A stretch of 64,000 bases of DNA from Candidatus Nitrosocosmicus arcticus (lineage in GTDB: Archaea; Thermoproteota; Nitrososphaeria; Nitrososphaerales; Nitrososphaeraceae): the NCBI RefSeq assembly GCF_007826885.1, contig NZ_ML675578.1:310001-374000 (forward strand), given 5' to 3'. The notes beneath the pieces are model-generated. The model was given only the letters and a program-made list of their open reading frames with translations. It was not told the origin of the DNA and made no database searches. The stretch's first letter is position 1. Every line of letters starts with the position of its first letter. This document shows positions 1 through 9,057 of the stretch, piece by piece. The translations under genes were made by a program, and so were the position numbers.

Positions 1-250
1 CATGATTTAATTCATCATCGGTCAAGTTAATTGCAGATATTATGGTAAGGTTACCTCCATTAGGAGGAACTTCAGTAAAAATGATTACATGGTTAGAAGT
101 CTTTAATATATTAATTACCGATTCATCATATAATGGCAGGTTCAATTCAAGATCTTTTATTGGAACAACGGATCCAAGATCATCGATATCTAGTAAAGTA
201 ACATTTACCTTGTATTCTGCCTCGTTTATTTTATTAATCTTAACTAGCAT
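1..250 (-). CDS. Hypothetical protein, partial (runs off left edge)
   Basis: This frame stays open from an ATG at 250 down to the window edge, giving 83 codons of a protein whose C-terminus lies outside the window. It begins MLVKINKINEAEYKVNV and has an ordinary mix of charged and hydrophobic residues; no signal peptide, membrane segment or known motif is seen. The start overlaps the stop of an upstream open stretch (240-485, same strand), so the two could be coupled or halves of one frame-broken gene. A plus-strand frame over the same bases is compositionally less protein-like and was rejected. Function unknown. Confidence 0.5.
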   Translation of the reverse strand, partial: MLVKINKINEAEYKVNVTLLDIDDLGSVVPIKDLELNLPLYDESVINILKTSNHVIIFTEVPPNGGNLTIISAINLTDDELNH

Positions 251-485
251 TAATATAATACATCATCATCTCTAATACATTTTTCGTTTGACTACCTATG
301 TGATAATCTATGAGATGTTTTTTATAAACACATGACTCGGAGATAATCTTCCTTGCCTCCCTAACGTTTTGTCCATTGCACACGGGAACAGCACCAAGAA
401 ATGAAACTAAATCTTTTGTAAAATTGTAAAAGCAAATGATTTCGATAGGAATATCGAAAATACGTCTGAATACCCAAACGATACC
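240..485 (-). pseudogene. Open coding-like stretch without a start codon
   Basis: Reading leftwards from 485, 81 codons are open until a TAA at 242-240, but no ATG, GTG or TTG occurs before the three consecutive methionines near the end. The encoded text (for example GAVPVCNGQNVREARKII) looks like real protein. Its stop overlaps the start of the following minus-strand frame. The simplest reading is the N-terminal remnant of one gene split by a frame change, but chance cannot be excluded. The remaining gap up to 670 shows nothing recognisable. Confidence 0.3.
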
Positions 486-670
486 TTATCAAATCATACG
501 TATAAAATAACTCATTTGACAAAATTTACTACAGCATAATCATGATATTTTTTGAATTTATTTTGATTGTTTCATACAGGTGTTATTGAAAATGTAATGG
601 ATACCCCATCAGCATTTTTTGATCTAGATTGTAATCTATGCCTCCATTATATTACAGAATGTAAGATAAC

Positions 671-680
671 TTTATATATT
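671..680 (+). promoter_or_regulatory. TATA box of the small heat-shock gene
   Basis: The AT-rich octamer TTTATATA lies about 40 bases before the ATG at 716. At the usual archaeal spacing (about 25 bases) transcription would begin near 700, leaving a short leader of about 15 bases. Inferred from sequence only. Confidence 0.55.
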
Positions 681-715
681 GTAATGTGTATTACATATAG
701 TAGGTATATTATAAA

Positions 716-1375
716 ATGAGTAATAAAGACATAGTACCAAGCGATTGGATAAGCAGATTCTTTGATACAGGTTTAGGAAGAGGAAGGGGAAGAGGATTAT
801 TTAATAGAGACATGTCCAGCGATTTTGATGACATTCATGAAGAACTGAATAGAATGTTTGATGTTTTTAACAATATATCAATTAACGCCCCAAAAGAGCT
901 TGTAAGAGAATATGAAACAAAAGAAGGCGGGAAGGTTAGAGAAGTAGGACCGATAGTGTACGGATATTCAATGACGATCGGACCGGACGGTAAACCTCGC
1001 GTAAGGGAATTTGGAAATATCAAATCTTTGGGTGATAACAATGTAACTAAAAAAGGAGGACAACCGGATCACCCACCCCAAATATCTGCTGAAAGAGAGC
1101 CCTTAGTTGATGTGAACATGACGGATAAAGAAGTCAAAGTAGTGGTTGAAATGCCTGGTATCAGAAAAGAAGATATAAAAATTAAAGCATATGATTCTCA
1201 AGTTGAAGTAACAACATCAAAGGATGCCCCAAGAAAATATCATAAAAATATAGAACTTCCAGAGCAAGCCGAAATTGAAACCGCAAGATCTGCATATAAC
1301 AATGGCATATTGGAAATAACCTTCGACAAAAAGATAGTAAAAAAACCCGCAGGTAAAGAAATTAAAATAGAGTAG
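716..1375 (+). CDS. Small heat-shock protein (Hsp20/alpha-crystallin family)
   Basis: This 219-residue protein is an ATP-independent holdase chaperone of the cytoplasm that keeps unfolding proteins soluble. Residues about 118-210 form the alpha-crystallin domain: the stretch REPLVDVNMTDKEVKV opens it and YNNGILEITF matches the conserved end-of-domain signature (usually A-x-x-x-n-GVL). The C-terminal IKIE supplies the I-x-I anchor (residues 216 and 218) used for oligomer assembly. The N-terminal arm is long, with an arginine-glycine run (RGRGRG) near residue 22. It stands alone with its own TATA box and a poly-T terminator. Family assignment is secure; substrates are unknown. Confidence 0.93.
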   Translation: MSNKDIVPSDWISRFFDTGLGRGRGRGLFNRDMSSDFDDIHEELNRMFDVFNNISINAPKELVREYETKEGGKVREVGPIVYGYSMTIGPDGKPRVREFGNIKSLGDNNVTKKGGQPDHPPQISAEREPLVDVNMTDKEVKVVVEMPGIRKEDIKIKAYDSQVEVTTSKDAPRKYHKNIELPEQAEIETARSAYNNGILEITFDKKIVKKPAGKEIKIE

Positions 1376-1405
1376 ACTTTAAATCGATACTCTGGACCTC
1401 AATAA

Positions 1406-1424
1406 CTTTATTTTTTTTATTTTT
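1406..1424 (+). terminator. Poly-T terminator after hsp20
   Basis: A run of about fifteen T residues interrupted by single A residues begins some 33 bases after the stop. Such T-tracts are the normal archaeal intrinsic termination signal. Confidence 0.55.
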
Positions 1425-2029
1425 CCAAAATAACAACTACATGTTAGTTTTGTTTTATTCAAAATTATTAATAATCTCAAGAATTTATATCACGAGACCT
1501 ATACAGATTGGTCGTAATCGGAGCTAGACCATGGTTAATAGTACGTTACTTTAATTTGCTGCGACACAGACATCTACTTTGAGACATTATCTAGCTAAAG
1601 GTAGAGGAATGAAAATAATTAGTTCCGCCCTGGGTTTAAACGAATCAATATAACTTGCATCCAGACGAGCTTATTTCAACTCACCTGGATGTAAGCATCA
1701 AGCCTAAATGATGCATACTATGGTGATCCTTCATGAATATTAAATATTTGGATGACCTGTAGGTGAAATTATCCTAAAATAACCAAATTGATTCGAAGTA
1801 TATAAATGAATTATTGCGGATTGTTGGATTCGGCATGAGCATATATTTGATCAAAACGAGTGAAGCTATTTTGATTGACTGCGAATTCGCTTTATCTAGT
1901 TAAGCATCACTTTTAGTCATATCTGTCGTTAATTTCAAATAAGTCACAGGATCCATAAATCGAGTGTAATCTCAAAAGCCTAATTAAGAGTTTTTCCATA
2001 TAAAAATTAATTGTATTAATGAAAATAGA
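1425..2029. other. Gene-free stretch with inverted repeats
   Basis: No convincing gene is seen. An 11-base inverted repeat with one mismatch (1654-1664 pairing with 1685-1695, 20-base loop) is followed directly by a second short one (GCATCA...TGATGC, about 1696-1715). A 14-codon frame starting at about 1610 is too short to call. The paired elements could belong to a small RNA or be chance in AT-rich DNA. Confidence 0.3.
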
Positions 2030-2461
2030 TTAATTAACTGGATCTCCAAATGCAGTAATGTTAGTAGTCGCCAATTTATAATGTGAAACCACTTCAAATA
2101 AGTTAAAAGTATATCTCTCATTTGGCTTTAATATGAAAGACGGTTGTGTAACATATTCATTGAATTTGCCCAAACTAATTCCATCCTTATCGAAGAATTC
2201 ACCGGAAATTTCAATATCGTGCATGTCAAATGTATTGTTATTCCTTACTGCTCCGTCTAATTCGACCATACCTTGTGAAGTTTTGGAGGTCACCATATCC
2301 TCTACCGGAAGGAAGACCTTTCCAGATTGTAGATTACTGGTATTCTGATTATCAGCCGTACCATTTACCTGCCCTCTTGCACTATTTTCGAATTCGTAAA
2401 AAGGATCAGCAGATGCGGCAACCATCAATAACGAAAAAATGATAGTAATTTCCTTTAGCAT
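2030..2461 (-). CDS. Secreted FxLYD-like domain protein
   Basis: A 143-residue protein with an N-terminal signal peptide (MLKEITIIFSLLMVAASA) followed by a single beta-rich domain. The run DGAVRNNNTFDMHDIEIS, then EFFDKDG and LKPNERYTFNL, has the order typical of FxLYD-type domains (a conserved comparison of new versus native side-chain contributions in secreted archaeal and bacterial proteins). It is probably exported or anchored outside the membrane; its role is unknown. A relative with the same layout lies at 44045-44458 (there TAINNSTFDARDVKV and FKPGYERDFDF). It stands alone in a low-density region. The start is the only ATG before the signal peptide. Confidence 0.6.
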   Translation of the reverse strand: MLKEITIIFSLLMVAASADPFYEFENSARGQVNGTADNQNTSNLQSGKVFLPVEDMVTSKTSQGMVELDGAVRNNNTFDMHDIEISGEFFDKDGISLGKFNEYVTQPSFILKPNERYTFNLFEVVSHYKLATTNITAFGDPVN

Positions 2462-2715
2462 TATTCAATTAGTAGATGGTACTTGATAATAAATTATCTT
2501 TTTGGATTAGACTAACCCAAAAATGAAGCAAATGATTAAAGTCAAATGTATTAAATACTTCATATTATTAAAAAACTAGCATTTTGAATTAAGTGCCTGA
2601 AAGTACGAAAATGAAGGTACAAAAGAATTTATTAATCAAAATTGATCAATCTTGACAGGTTCAATTGGAATTCTTAAATAAACAATTACTTTAGAAGATT
2701 TGATACACACTGATC

Positions 2716-3116
2716 ATAGAAAGCAACCACAACAGTCTCTACAATTGCGAATTGATTAAAGAATTCTATGGTTCATTCACCAATAAGAATCAAGCCCCTC
2801 GCAATTTTTGTCAAAACGAGGTAGAATGGATTACAATGGATGGAATGCCAACGGAGGAAGATACATTGAACTTAAATCTATTTTTGAGGGCTACTTTCCA
2901 AAGATGTTAGCAAATTTCAGAGTTTCATGCTCAACCAACAGAATTTCTTGGTGTTAAGGATAAGGTAATCGTTATAGGCAACTACTATGGAGAATCAAAA
3001 CTATTCAAAAATTTTCAGTACCATTCTGTCATATGTATTTAATAAAAATTAACAAGATCGTACAGTTCAAACAATTTACAGATACAGAAAAAATTAAAGA
3101 GGCCATCCAATTTTGA
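2716..3116 (+). pseudogene. SnoaL-like (NTF2-fold) protein, frame-broken
   Basis: Three consecutive frames together spell a SnoaL/ketosteroid-isomerase-like protein. The first gives IKEFYGSFTNKN and VEWITMDGMP, the second GGRYIELKSIFEGYFPKML, the third KDKVIVIGNYYGES, and the end reverts to give IVQFKQFTDTEKIKEAI before a stop at 3116. These pieces follow the family order (helix, V-E-W-I strand, Y-x-G-x-x-x-I helix, final R/Q-F-x-Q-Y-T-D-T strand). At least three frame changes and no clear start make this a dead copy, unless the assembly is poor here. The 292 bases after it (to 3408) hold no clear gene. Confidence 0.65.
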
Positions 3117-3408
3117 TTATTGCAATATGTTATCCCATTTCTGGATTCTTTCAACATCTGTGTGATGTTCGATTCTAAATACTTAACCAGCCCAAGGACT
3201 CTTCTCTCCTGCAGGTGATAGTTATTTTGAAAGTCAAAACCATGAGCGTTCTTGGAAAAAGGAGATCCGAGGTGTCAAAAAAGAAGGATGATTAATATTA
3301 TTTCAAAATAAAAACTGATTGTAAAGATAGCTTGGCAATTTTTTTTAATTATTGAGCAATCATACTGTAAAGTTTTATAATGTTCCTTGTTGCAAATAGG
3401 TTTGATAA

Positions 3409-4277
3409 TTGAATTTCTATCTTGGTTGTTCTGGTTGGAGTTATAGTGGCTGGAAAGGGGCATTTTATCCCACGGATATGGAGAGCAAAAATTATCTGTC
3501 ATATTATTCAAAATTTTTTAAGTTTGTTGAGATTGATTCGACTTATTATAAAATACCATCGAGGTTTGCAGTTAGAGCCTGGATAGACAAGACACCAGCT
3601 GACTTCAAGTTTACATTAAAGTTTCCAAAGATAATAACACCTGAAAAAAACTCGAGGATGTGTCCAAGCCCTTGTCCCTTTTTTTCACTACTTTAGAGCC
3701 TTTGATTGATAAAACCTTGTTATTATTAATACAGCTTCCACCGTATCTATTTGCAAAGAAGGGGTTCAGGTCATCACAGATCATGACTCGAAATCTTGAT
3801 ACCCGATTTAGATATGCACTTGAAGTTAGAGATGCCTCATGGTTTGAAGACAAAGTATATGATTTCCTAAAAGAGGAAAACTTGTCACTAGTTTGGAGTG
3901 TTAGAGAGGAATTAACTACTTCAACAGTAATAACAGCAGATCAACTCTACACTAGAATTATTGGTGATAGAAGTATAAATGAAAAAGATTTTGGTAAAGT
4001 TGTAAAGGATCGAACGAGGGAAATGATGGAATATATGAGACATTTTAAGGAAATGCAAAATGCTGAAATGAATGTCCGCGATGTACTAATAGCTTTCAAC
4101 AACCACTTTGCGGGCTTTGGTCCTCAATCTGTAAATGATTTTTTGAAGATCATGAACAAGCCGGAGATATCTTGGAAAAGTGAGCTAGAGAGCCGACACC
4201 AAAACAACACCAATCACTCCATTGGTAATCGTCAGTCAAGTTTATCAGAATTTAGCAATTTTCAGTACAAGGTTTGA
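3409..4277 (+). pseudogene. DUF72 (YecE-like) protein split by a -1 frame break
   Basis: The first frame, from a TTG at 3409 directly after an in-frame stop, gives FYLGCSGWSYSGWKGAFYP and ends soon after TPEKN. The next frame continues with LEDVSKPLSLFFTTLEPLID, IQLPPY, the R-x-A-L-E-V-R-D-A-S-W block and FNNHFAGFGPQSVNDF. Joined, the product is about 289 residues, normal for the DUF72 TIM-barrel family (COG1801), whose biochemical role is unsettled. The break sits on A AAA AAC (3645-3651); a -1 slip there restores the frame exactly. It may therefore be a programmed frameshift, a homopolymer sequencing error or a fresh pseudogene. An intact relative lies convergently at 4494-5384. The C-terminal 35 residues after the barrel are polar and probably disordered. 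Confidence 0.75.
3645..3651 (+). other. Slippery heptamer A AAA AAC at the DUF72 frame break
   Basis: In the zero frame the codons are GAA AAA AAC; the heptamer X-XXY-YYZ = A-AAA-AAC is a classical -1 slippage site. After a one-base slip the next codon is CTC and the reading continues through the conserved rest of the DUF72 domain. No strong downstream hairpin was identified by eye. Confidence 0.45.
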
Positions 4278-4493
4278 ACCCGGAAGTAATATCATGCTTG
4301 GAATAACTGATATCTGATAACTGATATGCATCTAATTCTGAAGTTTTATAGATGCGAATCAAGATTACTCATTGATAATTGTAATGTCGTCCTAATAATC
4401 ATAGCAAGAACTTTGTACCAATTCCCACGCCTTTTTCCGGAATGCAAAGAGAAGAAAACATCGATCGATACTAGTAAAGTGTATTTATCATAA

Positions 4494-5384
4494 TTAGAGT
4501 GTATTTGATAGATATTTCTTCGCTCTCTCTAATACCCTCTTTTCATTTTCTGGCAAAGGCTGATTTTTTATTAATTCTTTAAATTGTAGCGAATTTACGA
4601 TTGCTTTTCCGCCATAATGATTATTAAAATAAACAAAAATCGTATCCGTATTTTCCTTTATTTTATTAATCTTGTCTATCCATGGAATAAGTTCCTTTTC
4701 AGAATAAAGATAATCGTACCAATAATGGTCACGAGTCGTGTTTCTTCCATGGAATCTAATTACTGCTAAATTAGTAGATGTTAAATTATTCTCATTTGAT
4801 AAAAATCCTAAATTCTCTTGCGTAGGAGAATCAGTCAAGACGGATGCTATGTTAAAGTGGTGAAGTAATTCCAACACGCCCTCTGTATTCCATGAATTAT
4901 GCCTGAATTCTATGGCAATATTGTCGTTATTTTTAAGATCAGATCGATTTCTCAGTGCATCCAAAAACTTCTCTAATCTATTGGATTCATCAATAGTAAA
5001 ACTCGGTGGTAATTGGATTATTATCGCCCCTAATTTCCTTTGGCTTTCAAGTGGCGATATCTTATTGAGGAATTCATTCAAATCAATTACCACATTCCTG
5101 TTAATATCTAATCTCTTCTCATGTGTAATTATCTCCGGGACTTTGACTGATATTCTAAAATCATTGGGCGTTGCCTTTGTTATTCCTATAAATAAACCTT
5201 CATTCATGTTTTCATAAAATCTCTTATAGAAAGTAGCGTCCATCTCAACAGTATTAAAGAACTGCGAATAATAACTCAATTTTCTCGTTTTATTATCGGG
5301 ATAAAATACGTTCAACCATCCCCCCTTTTCTGATGTATCGCCATAGTTCCATCCCGAACATCCTAGATATAATTGACTACACAT
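4494..5384 (-). CDS. DUF72 family TIM-barrel protein
   Basis: A complete 296-residue DUF72 (COG1801, YecE-like) protein. The N-terminal YLGCSGWNYGD (residues 6-16) is the family signature; LSYYSQFFNTVEMDATFYK, the IIIQLPPSF strand, the EFRHNSW strand and the terminal YFNNHYGGKAIVN block follow in family order. The protein is soluble with no signal peptide. No reaction has been firmly established for the family, although its conserved acids and aromatic residues suggest an enzyme. It faces the frame-broken relative across a 216-base tail-to-tail gap. The ATG at 5384 lies three codons before the conserved start and is the natural choice. Confidence 0.88.
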   Translation of the reverse strand: MCSQLYLGCSGWNYGDTSEKGGWLNVFYPDNKTRKLSYYSQFFNTVEMDATFYKRFYENMNEGLFIGITKATPNDFRISVKVPEIITHEKRLDINRNVVIDLNEFLNKISPLESQRKLGAIIIQLPPSFTIDESNRLEKFLDALRNRSDLKNNDNIAIEFRHNSWNTEGVLELLHHFNIASVLTDSPTQENLGFLSNENNLTSTNLAVIRFHGRNTTRDHYWYDYLYSEKELIPWIDKINKIKENTDTIFVYFNNHYGGKAIVNSLQFKELIKNQPLPENEKRVLERAKKYLSNTL

Positions 5385-5519
5385 GAATAGCTTTAATATG
5401 ATGACTCATTAAATAAAAAAATCGGTTCCTTTACTATTCATACAATTTGAGTTAAATAATAATCAAAAATATTGACTTGGCTTTCAAAGTTTTAATCATT
5501 TGATTGTATATTCACATTT

Positions 5520-6173
5520 ATGAAGATAGGAATACTCGGTTCAGGGGAAGTCGGTCGAAAATTAGCGGCTGGTTGTATAGATCTTGGCCACCATGTTATG
5601 ATTGGAACACGTAATCCTGCAAAAGAAGAAATACGGAAATGGATTGACAACACCGAACACAAAGAAAATGCTTGTGTTGGGTCATTTGCTGAAGCAGCAA
5701 CATTTGGAGAATTAATTATCATTTCTACTCTATGGGGGGGAACTGAGAACGCAATAAATATGGCCATTTCATCCAATTTTAACGACAAAATAGTCGTTGA
5801 TACGACAAATCCATTAGAATTTGCTAAGGATGTGCCACCAAAGCTCTCCCTCGGGTACGATAAATCTGCTGGTGAGATAATTCAATCCATGCTACCAAAT
5901 TCAAAAGTTGTAAAGGCCTTTAACATTGTAGGTAATCCTCATATGGTACATCCGGACTTCCCGGGAGGTCCACCCACCATGTTTATCTGTGGCAATTTTA
6001 AGGACGCTAAAAACCAAGTAGTTGAAAAATTATTAATCCCATTTGGTTGGGAGTCCATAGACATAGGCGGAATTGAACAATCGAGATTGTTAGAACCCCT
6101 TGCTATGTTATGGATAACTTATTACATTGAAACGGGATCGGGAAACCATGCATTCAAGTTGCTAAAAAAATAA
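5520..6173 (+). CDS. F420/NADP-oxidoreductase-like Rossmann protein
   Basis: The 217-residue product belongs to the family of F420-dependent NADP reductases and related NAD(P)-binding proteins. MKIGILGSGEVGRKLA carries the dinucleotide motif G7-x-G9-x-x-G12, GTRNPAKEE follows the second strand as expected for NADP phosphate binding, and VVDTTNPLEF and KAFNIVGNPHM are typical later blocks. True F420:NADP oxidoreductases move hydride between reduced F420 and NADP; whether this protein uses F420 or acts on another substrate cannot be read from sequence. It is divergent to the DUF72 gene at 4494-5384 with 135 bases between. The ATG at 5520 places the motif at the usual distance. Confidence 0.82.
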   Translation: MKIGILGSGEVGRKLAAGCIDLGHHVMIGTRNPAKEEIRKWIDNTEHKENACVGSFAEAATFGELIIISTLWGGTENAINMAISSNFNDKIVVDTTNPLEFAKDVPPKLSLGYDKSAGEIIQSMLPNSKVVKAFNIVGNPHMVHPDFPGGPPTMFICGNFKDAKNQVVEKLLIPFGWESIDIGGIEQSRLLEPLAMLWITYYIETGSGNHAFKLLKK

Positions 6174-6381
6174 TACCTTTTTATCCATTTGTAAATTTTT
6201 TTGATAGAATACTTATCATCTTGACGATTACATAGGGATTGTCAATTGAAAAATTGACATATTAAGTCATAAATCAAAAATAATTGCTTTTTCGCTTACA
6301 TACGACGCGTCGATATTATTTATTAGGAATTTCGATTATATTTGTGAACAAACTTGATAACAAACTAATATTAACCTAATT

Positions 6382-6873
6382 TTACTGCCCTAACAAGTTG
6401 TTGATATTATCTAATAGCATGTTGATATTCTCTACATGAGTTCCATCCCAATAAATTTTTGAATATTTTGAACATTTGTAAACTGTGGATATATGTTTGT
6501 ATATTTTTTCTGGAATGAGACTAGTTGCCATTGTCTTATCAATCTTAGTAAGAGTGCCGTTGCAAATTGTACATCGGGTATTTACATTTGGAACCGGATC
6601 AATATGCTTGATATCGCAACTCTTTAATATAAATACCAAATTTTCAACTTCGTAATCATTATGGAGTAACAAACCATTCCTGCCCGATTTTGAGAGCTTT
6701 AAATAAAGTCCTACATCTCTAGTTACCAGCAGCTTTTGTTCATTCATACTTTTATCGATTAGAAAATCATCGCCAGCGTCTAACCCGAATTCGGTGTCGA
6801 ACCCCATTATTCTTAATTTCTTTGCAATATGTCCTAGCACGCAATCAACAATAAATCTTGGGTAATCCACCAT
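6382..6873 (-). CDS. Mut7-C RNase-like PIN-fold protein with zinc ribbon
   Basis: The 163-residue protein matches the Mut7-C (DUF82, COG1656) family: FIVDCVLGHIAKKLRIMGFD (Asp10 at the start of the PIN-like fold) and TRDVGLYLKL (Asp53) supply the expected acidic positions. A C-terminal ribbon usually ends C-x-x-C-G-K-I-Y-W; here Cys101 and Cys104 are present, Cys134 is present, but residue 137 is Tyr (CSKYSKIYW), so one zinc ligand is missing. The family is presumed to act on RNA. The gene is alone, convergent with the oxidoreductase gene. The lost cysteine may mean a weak or absent zinc site. Confidence 0.8.
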   Translation of the reverse strand: MVDYPRFIVDCVLGHIAKKLRIMGFDTEFGLDAGDDFLIDKSMNEQKLLVTRDVGLYLKLSKSGRNGLLLHNDYEVENLVFILKSCDIKHIDPVPNVNTRCTICNGTLTKIDKTMATSLIPEKIYKHISTVYKCSKYSKIYWDGTHVENINMLLDNINNLLGQ

Positions 6874-7250
6874 TTCATCAGTAAGTTATGTTACTTTAGT
6901 TATTCTAAGAATCAGAATATTTATCAAAATTCTAATCGTTATAATGGAGACTCAACATTAATTTTCCATTTTCTAGTCTTCGTCTTTTTTCTTTTAAATC
7001 TGAGTCCAGATGTTGCCTCCTCACTTGACTTATTTCAGGCTTCGGTATTGATAATTTTAATCAAAACATTCTCATGTATCTTCCTCTTCAATATCGGTTG
7101 TAACTGTCAAGCGATGATAGATAGTAGGGTATTTGATATTTCGACATAAATTATTGAAGATTAAAAGATTTCTAGCTGAATATTCCAACTGTTAATAAAT
7201 TCTTAGCAATAAAAGTAAGATTATAAGTGTTGATACATAATTATTCTAGA
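6874..7250. other. Gene-free divergent region
   Basis: This stretch separates two divergent genes. A TATA-like TTATAAG at 7221-7227 lies about 27 bases before the ATG at 7251. Nothing else is recognisable. Confidence 0.4.
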
Positions 7251-7517
7251 ATGTCTGTTGATGATGATGTTCGAAATAATTTAGCAAAATATGAGAAATT
7301 CAAGGGCGGAGAGCCTGAGAAAGTAATGCTATATCATAAACTTAAACTAGAAAATTTGAAGATAATAAGTGATAAGACAAATTATTTGGATATGGACACG
7401 GCCAAGATTCCAATTGTCGATTTTGTATGTGATATATGTAATCTTTCTATGGAAAATCAGCAACATCCCTCCAAAGTAGATCTCGTCTGCATAAATTGTA
7501 ATCAAACATTTCCTTAG
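7251..7517 (+). CDS. Small C4 zinc-ribbon protein
   Basis: The 88-residue protein has a charged N-terminal half and two C-x-x-C pairs near the end (Cys60, Cys63, Cys80, Cys83) that would bind one zinc ion. The ATG at 7251 is preferred over an upstream in-frame TTG at 7227 because a TATA-like element ends at 7227, which would make the transcript essentially leaderless at 7251. No pathway is suggested by the neighbours. Such small zinc ribbons in archaea often contact nucleic acid or protein partners, but that is only a possibility. Confidence 0.6.
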   Translation: MSVDDDVRNNLAKYEKFKGGEPEKVMLYHKLKLENLKIISDKTNYLDMDTAKIPIVDFVCDICNLSMENQQHPSKVDLVCINCNQTFP

Positions 7518-7639
7518 TATTCGGACTTAAATTTTTGAGATCATTACGTCAACTTTGAAATGTCCAGAACTATTTTCAAATATATCTTGAACGTAATTTC
7601 TGATTGTTATTATGACTATGTCATGTGATTTTACCCTAA

Positions 7640-8056
7640 ATGGGATCATCTATGAGTGCCCATAAGTCAAGATCTCGAGGAAAAGATGTCATGAAACAAC
7701 ATGCAGTACATTTTAAAGCCGAATTTACTATTTCAGAAGGAAAAATAAAAGAATACAAAAAACTCATTAAGGAAATGAGCAAACTAGTGGAGGCTAATGA
7801 GCCTGAGACAATAAATTATCAATTTTATTTCGACAAATCTAAGACAATGTGTACTGTACATGAAACATACATGAATTCAGAAGCAGTATTTTTTCATATC
7901 AATAGGGTCGCATCACAAACAGTTATTCCAAAGATTCATGATATATCTCGGATAACAAAATTTGTGGTTTACGGGACCACTAGCAAAAAGTTACAAAAAG
8001 CGATGGAACGATTAAATCCTCAAATTTACGTTCCATTTGCAGGGTTTAATCGTTAA
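7640..8056 (+). CDS. ABM-like ferredoxin-fold protein
   Basis: After a basic, serine-rich N-terminus of about 20 residues, the 138-residue protein reads AVHFKAEFTISEGKIKEYKK, then PETINYQFYFD, VHETYMNSEAVFFH and a final KFVVYGT strand. This beta-alpha-beta-beta-alpha-beta order matches the dimeric alpha/beta-barrel (antibiotic-biosynthesis-monooxygenase type) fold. Such domains bind small hydrophobic molecules or heme, or act as cofactor-free oxygenases; none of these can be chosen here. A second ATG at 7652 is an equally possible start. The gene stands alone. Confidence 0.6.
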   Translation: MGSSMSAHKSRSRGKDVMKQHAVHFKAEFTISEGKIKEYKKLIKEMSKLVEANEPETINYQFYFDKSKTMCTVHETYMNSEAVFFHINRVASQTVIPKIHDISRITKFVVYGTTSKKLQKAMERLNPQIYVPFAGFNR

Positions 8057-8279
8057 CATCGAAGACACGTCCACGGTCCATTCTTAAGAATTAATTTTAC
8101 ACTCTGGTCATCTATAGAGAGGGGTTGTGCTAAACTTGGTCGAAATGAACTTGTTGAAAAACCCGTCGATAGGTTGGTCGACTAACTACTTAATCTGATT
8201 CAATCTAGTTGGACCTGTTCAAGATAAATCAAACAGAATATTTTTATCAATCTATTTTCTATATGATATAAGATGTGTA

Positions 8280-8522
8280 ATGTATCCCAACATATCAACA
8301 AAAGATCCTGACATTGCAAAGTTCGAGAGACTGAAAGACAATTTTAGTTGGTTTAATTCAAACTATGATAGGATTAAGAAAGATTTTCATAATCAGTATG
8401 TGGCGGTTAAAGATAGAAAACATATTGATAATGACGTCGACCTTGAGACTCTTATAAAAAGACTTGATTTGAAGAATTATGACGATTCAATTGCTATTGA
8501 GTTCATAAATTCTAAAATTTAA
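8280..8522 (+). CDS. DUF5678-like small protein
   Basis: The 80-residue protein has the pattern SWFNSNYDRIKKDFHNQYVA followed by a K-D-R-K turn, which resembles the short DUF5678 family (W-x-x-x-N-Y-x-x-L...Y-V-A-V). No signal peptide, membrane segment or metal motif is seen. Function is unknown. An AT-rich stretch at about 8241-8250 could serve as promoter. The 223 bases before it hold nothing recognisable. Confidence 0.55.
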   Translation: MYPNISTKDPDIAKFERLKDNFSWFNSNYDRIKKDFHNQYVAVKDRKHIDNDVDLETLIKRLDLKNYDDSIAIEFINSKI

Positions 8523-9025
8523 TAATACTTTGAATTACAGAAACGCAGTCCGATACATATTATTACCTTGGAATTGAATTGAGCTAAAATTATGGTAAAT
8601 ATTCACTGAGATTCCGTTCAAAAGCATCAAGCATCCCTCTAGTTCTATCTTGCTTACCTCAATTTCATCAACTGGCCATTTTCAATCAGCCGTATATCTA
8701 GATGTGTCTAATTTTAAAACATTCAGAATGAAAAGCCATAGTTATATTGGGAAATGATTAAGAAAAAAAAAGCTAAAAGACTATCGAATTGCAAATCAAC
8801 ATTTGGTGGATTTTCATACAGATGACTGAATTACCATTACATAAAAGAATTCTTGCCTTCTAAACATGACATTGTCAAATTTTTTCGATAACTCATTTGA
8901 TGTCGGATATATTTATCTGAGGAGCCATATGGATAGCATCGTTACTATGAATAAATATTTATAGGAATTGGATAAACCACACTATCTTCAATACAAAATG
9001 CAAGTACCGGAATTTTCTACAATGT
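8523..9025. other. Gene-free stretch
   Basis: No gene or repeat is recognised. An in-frame TTG at 8968 could extend the next gene upstream by 30 codons, but promoter position argues against it. Confidence 0.4.
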
Positions 9026-9035
9026 TTTATATATT
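9026..9035 (+). promoter_or_regulatory. TATA box deciding the CDGSH start
   Basis: TTTATATATT lies 23-32 bases before the ATG at 9058, placing the transcript start at or next to that ATG. This favours a leaderless message and the shorter protein. Confidence 0.55.
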
Positions 9036-9057
9036 TCGAAATATCAATGTTGATTTA

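Noticed and set aside
42-275. Plus-strand frame of 77 codons at the left edge
   Set aside because: The minus strand carries a more protein-like open frame over the same bases, running off the edge.
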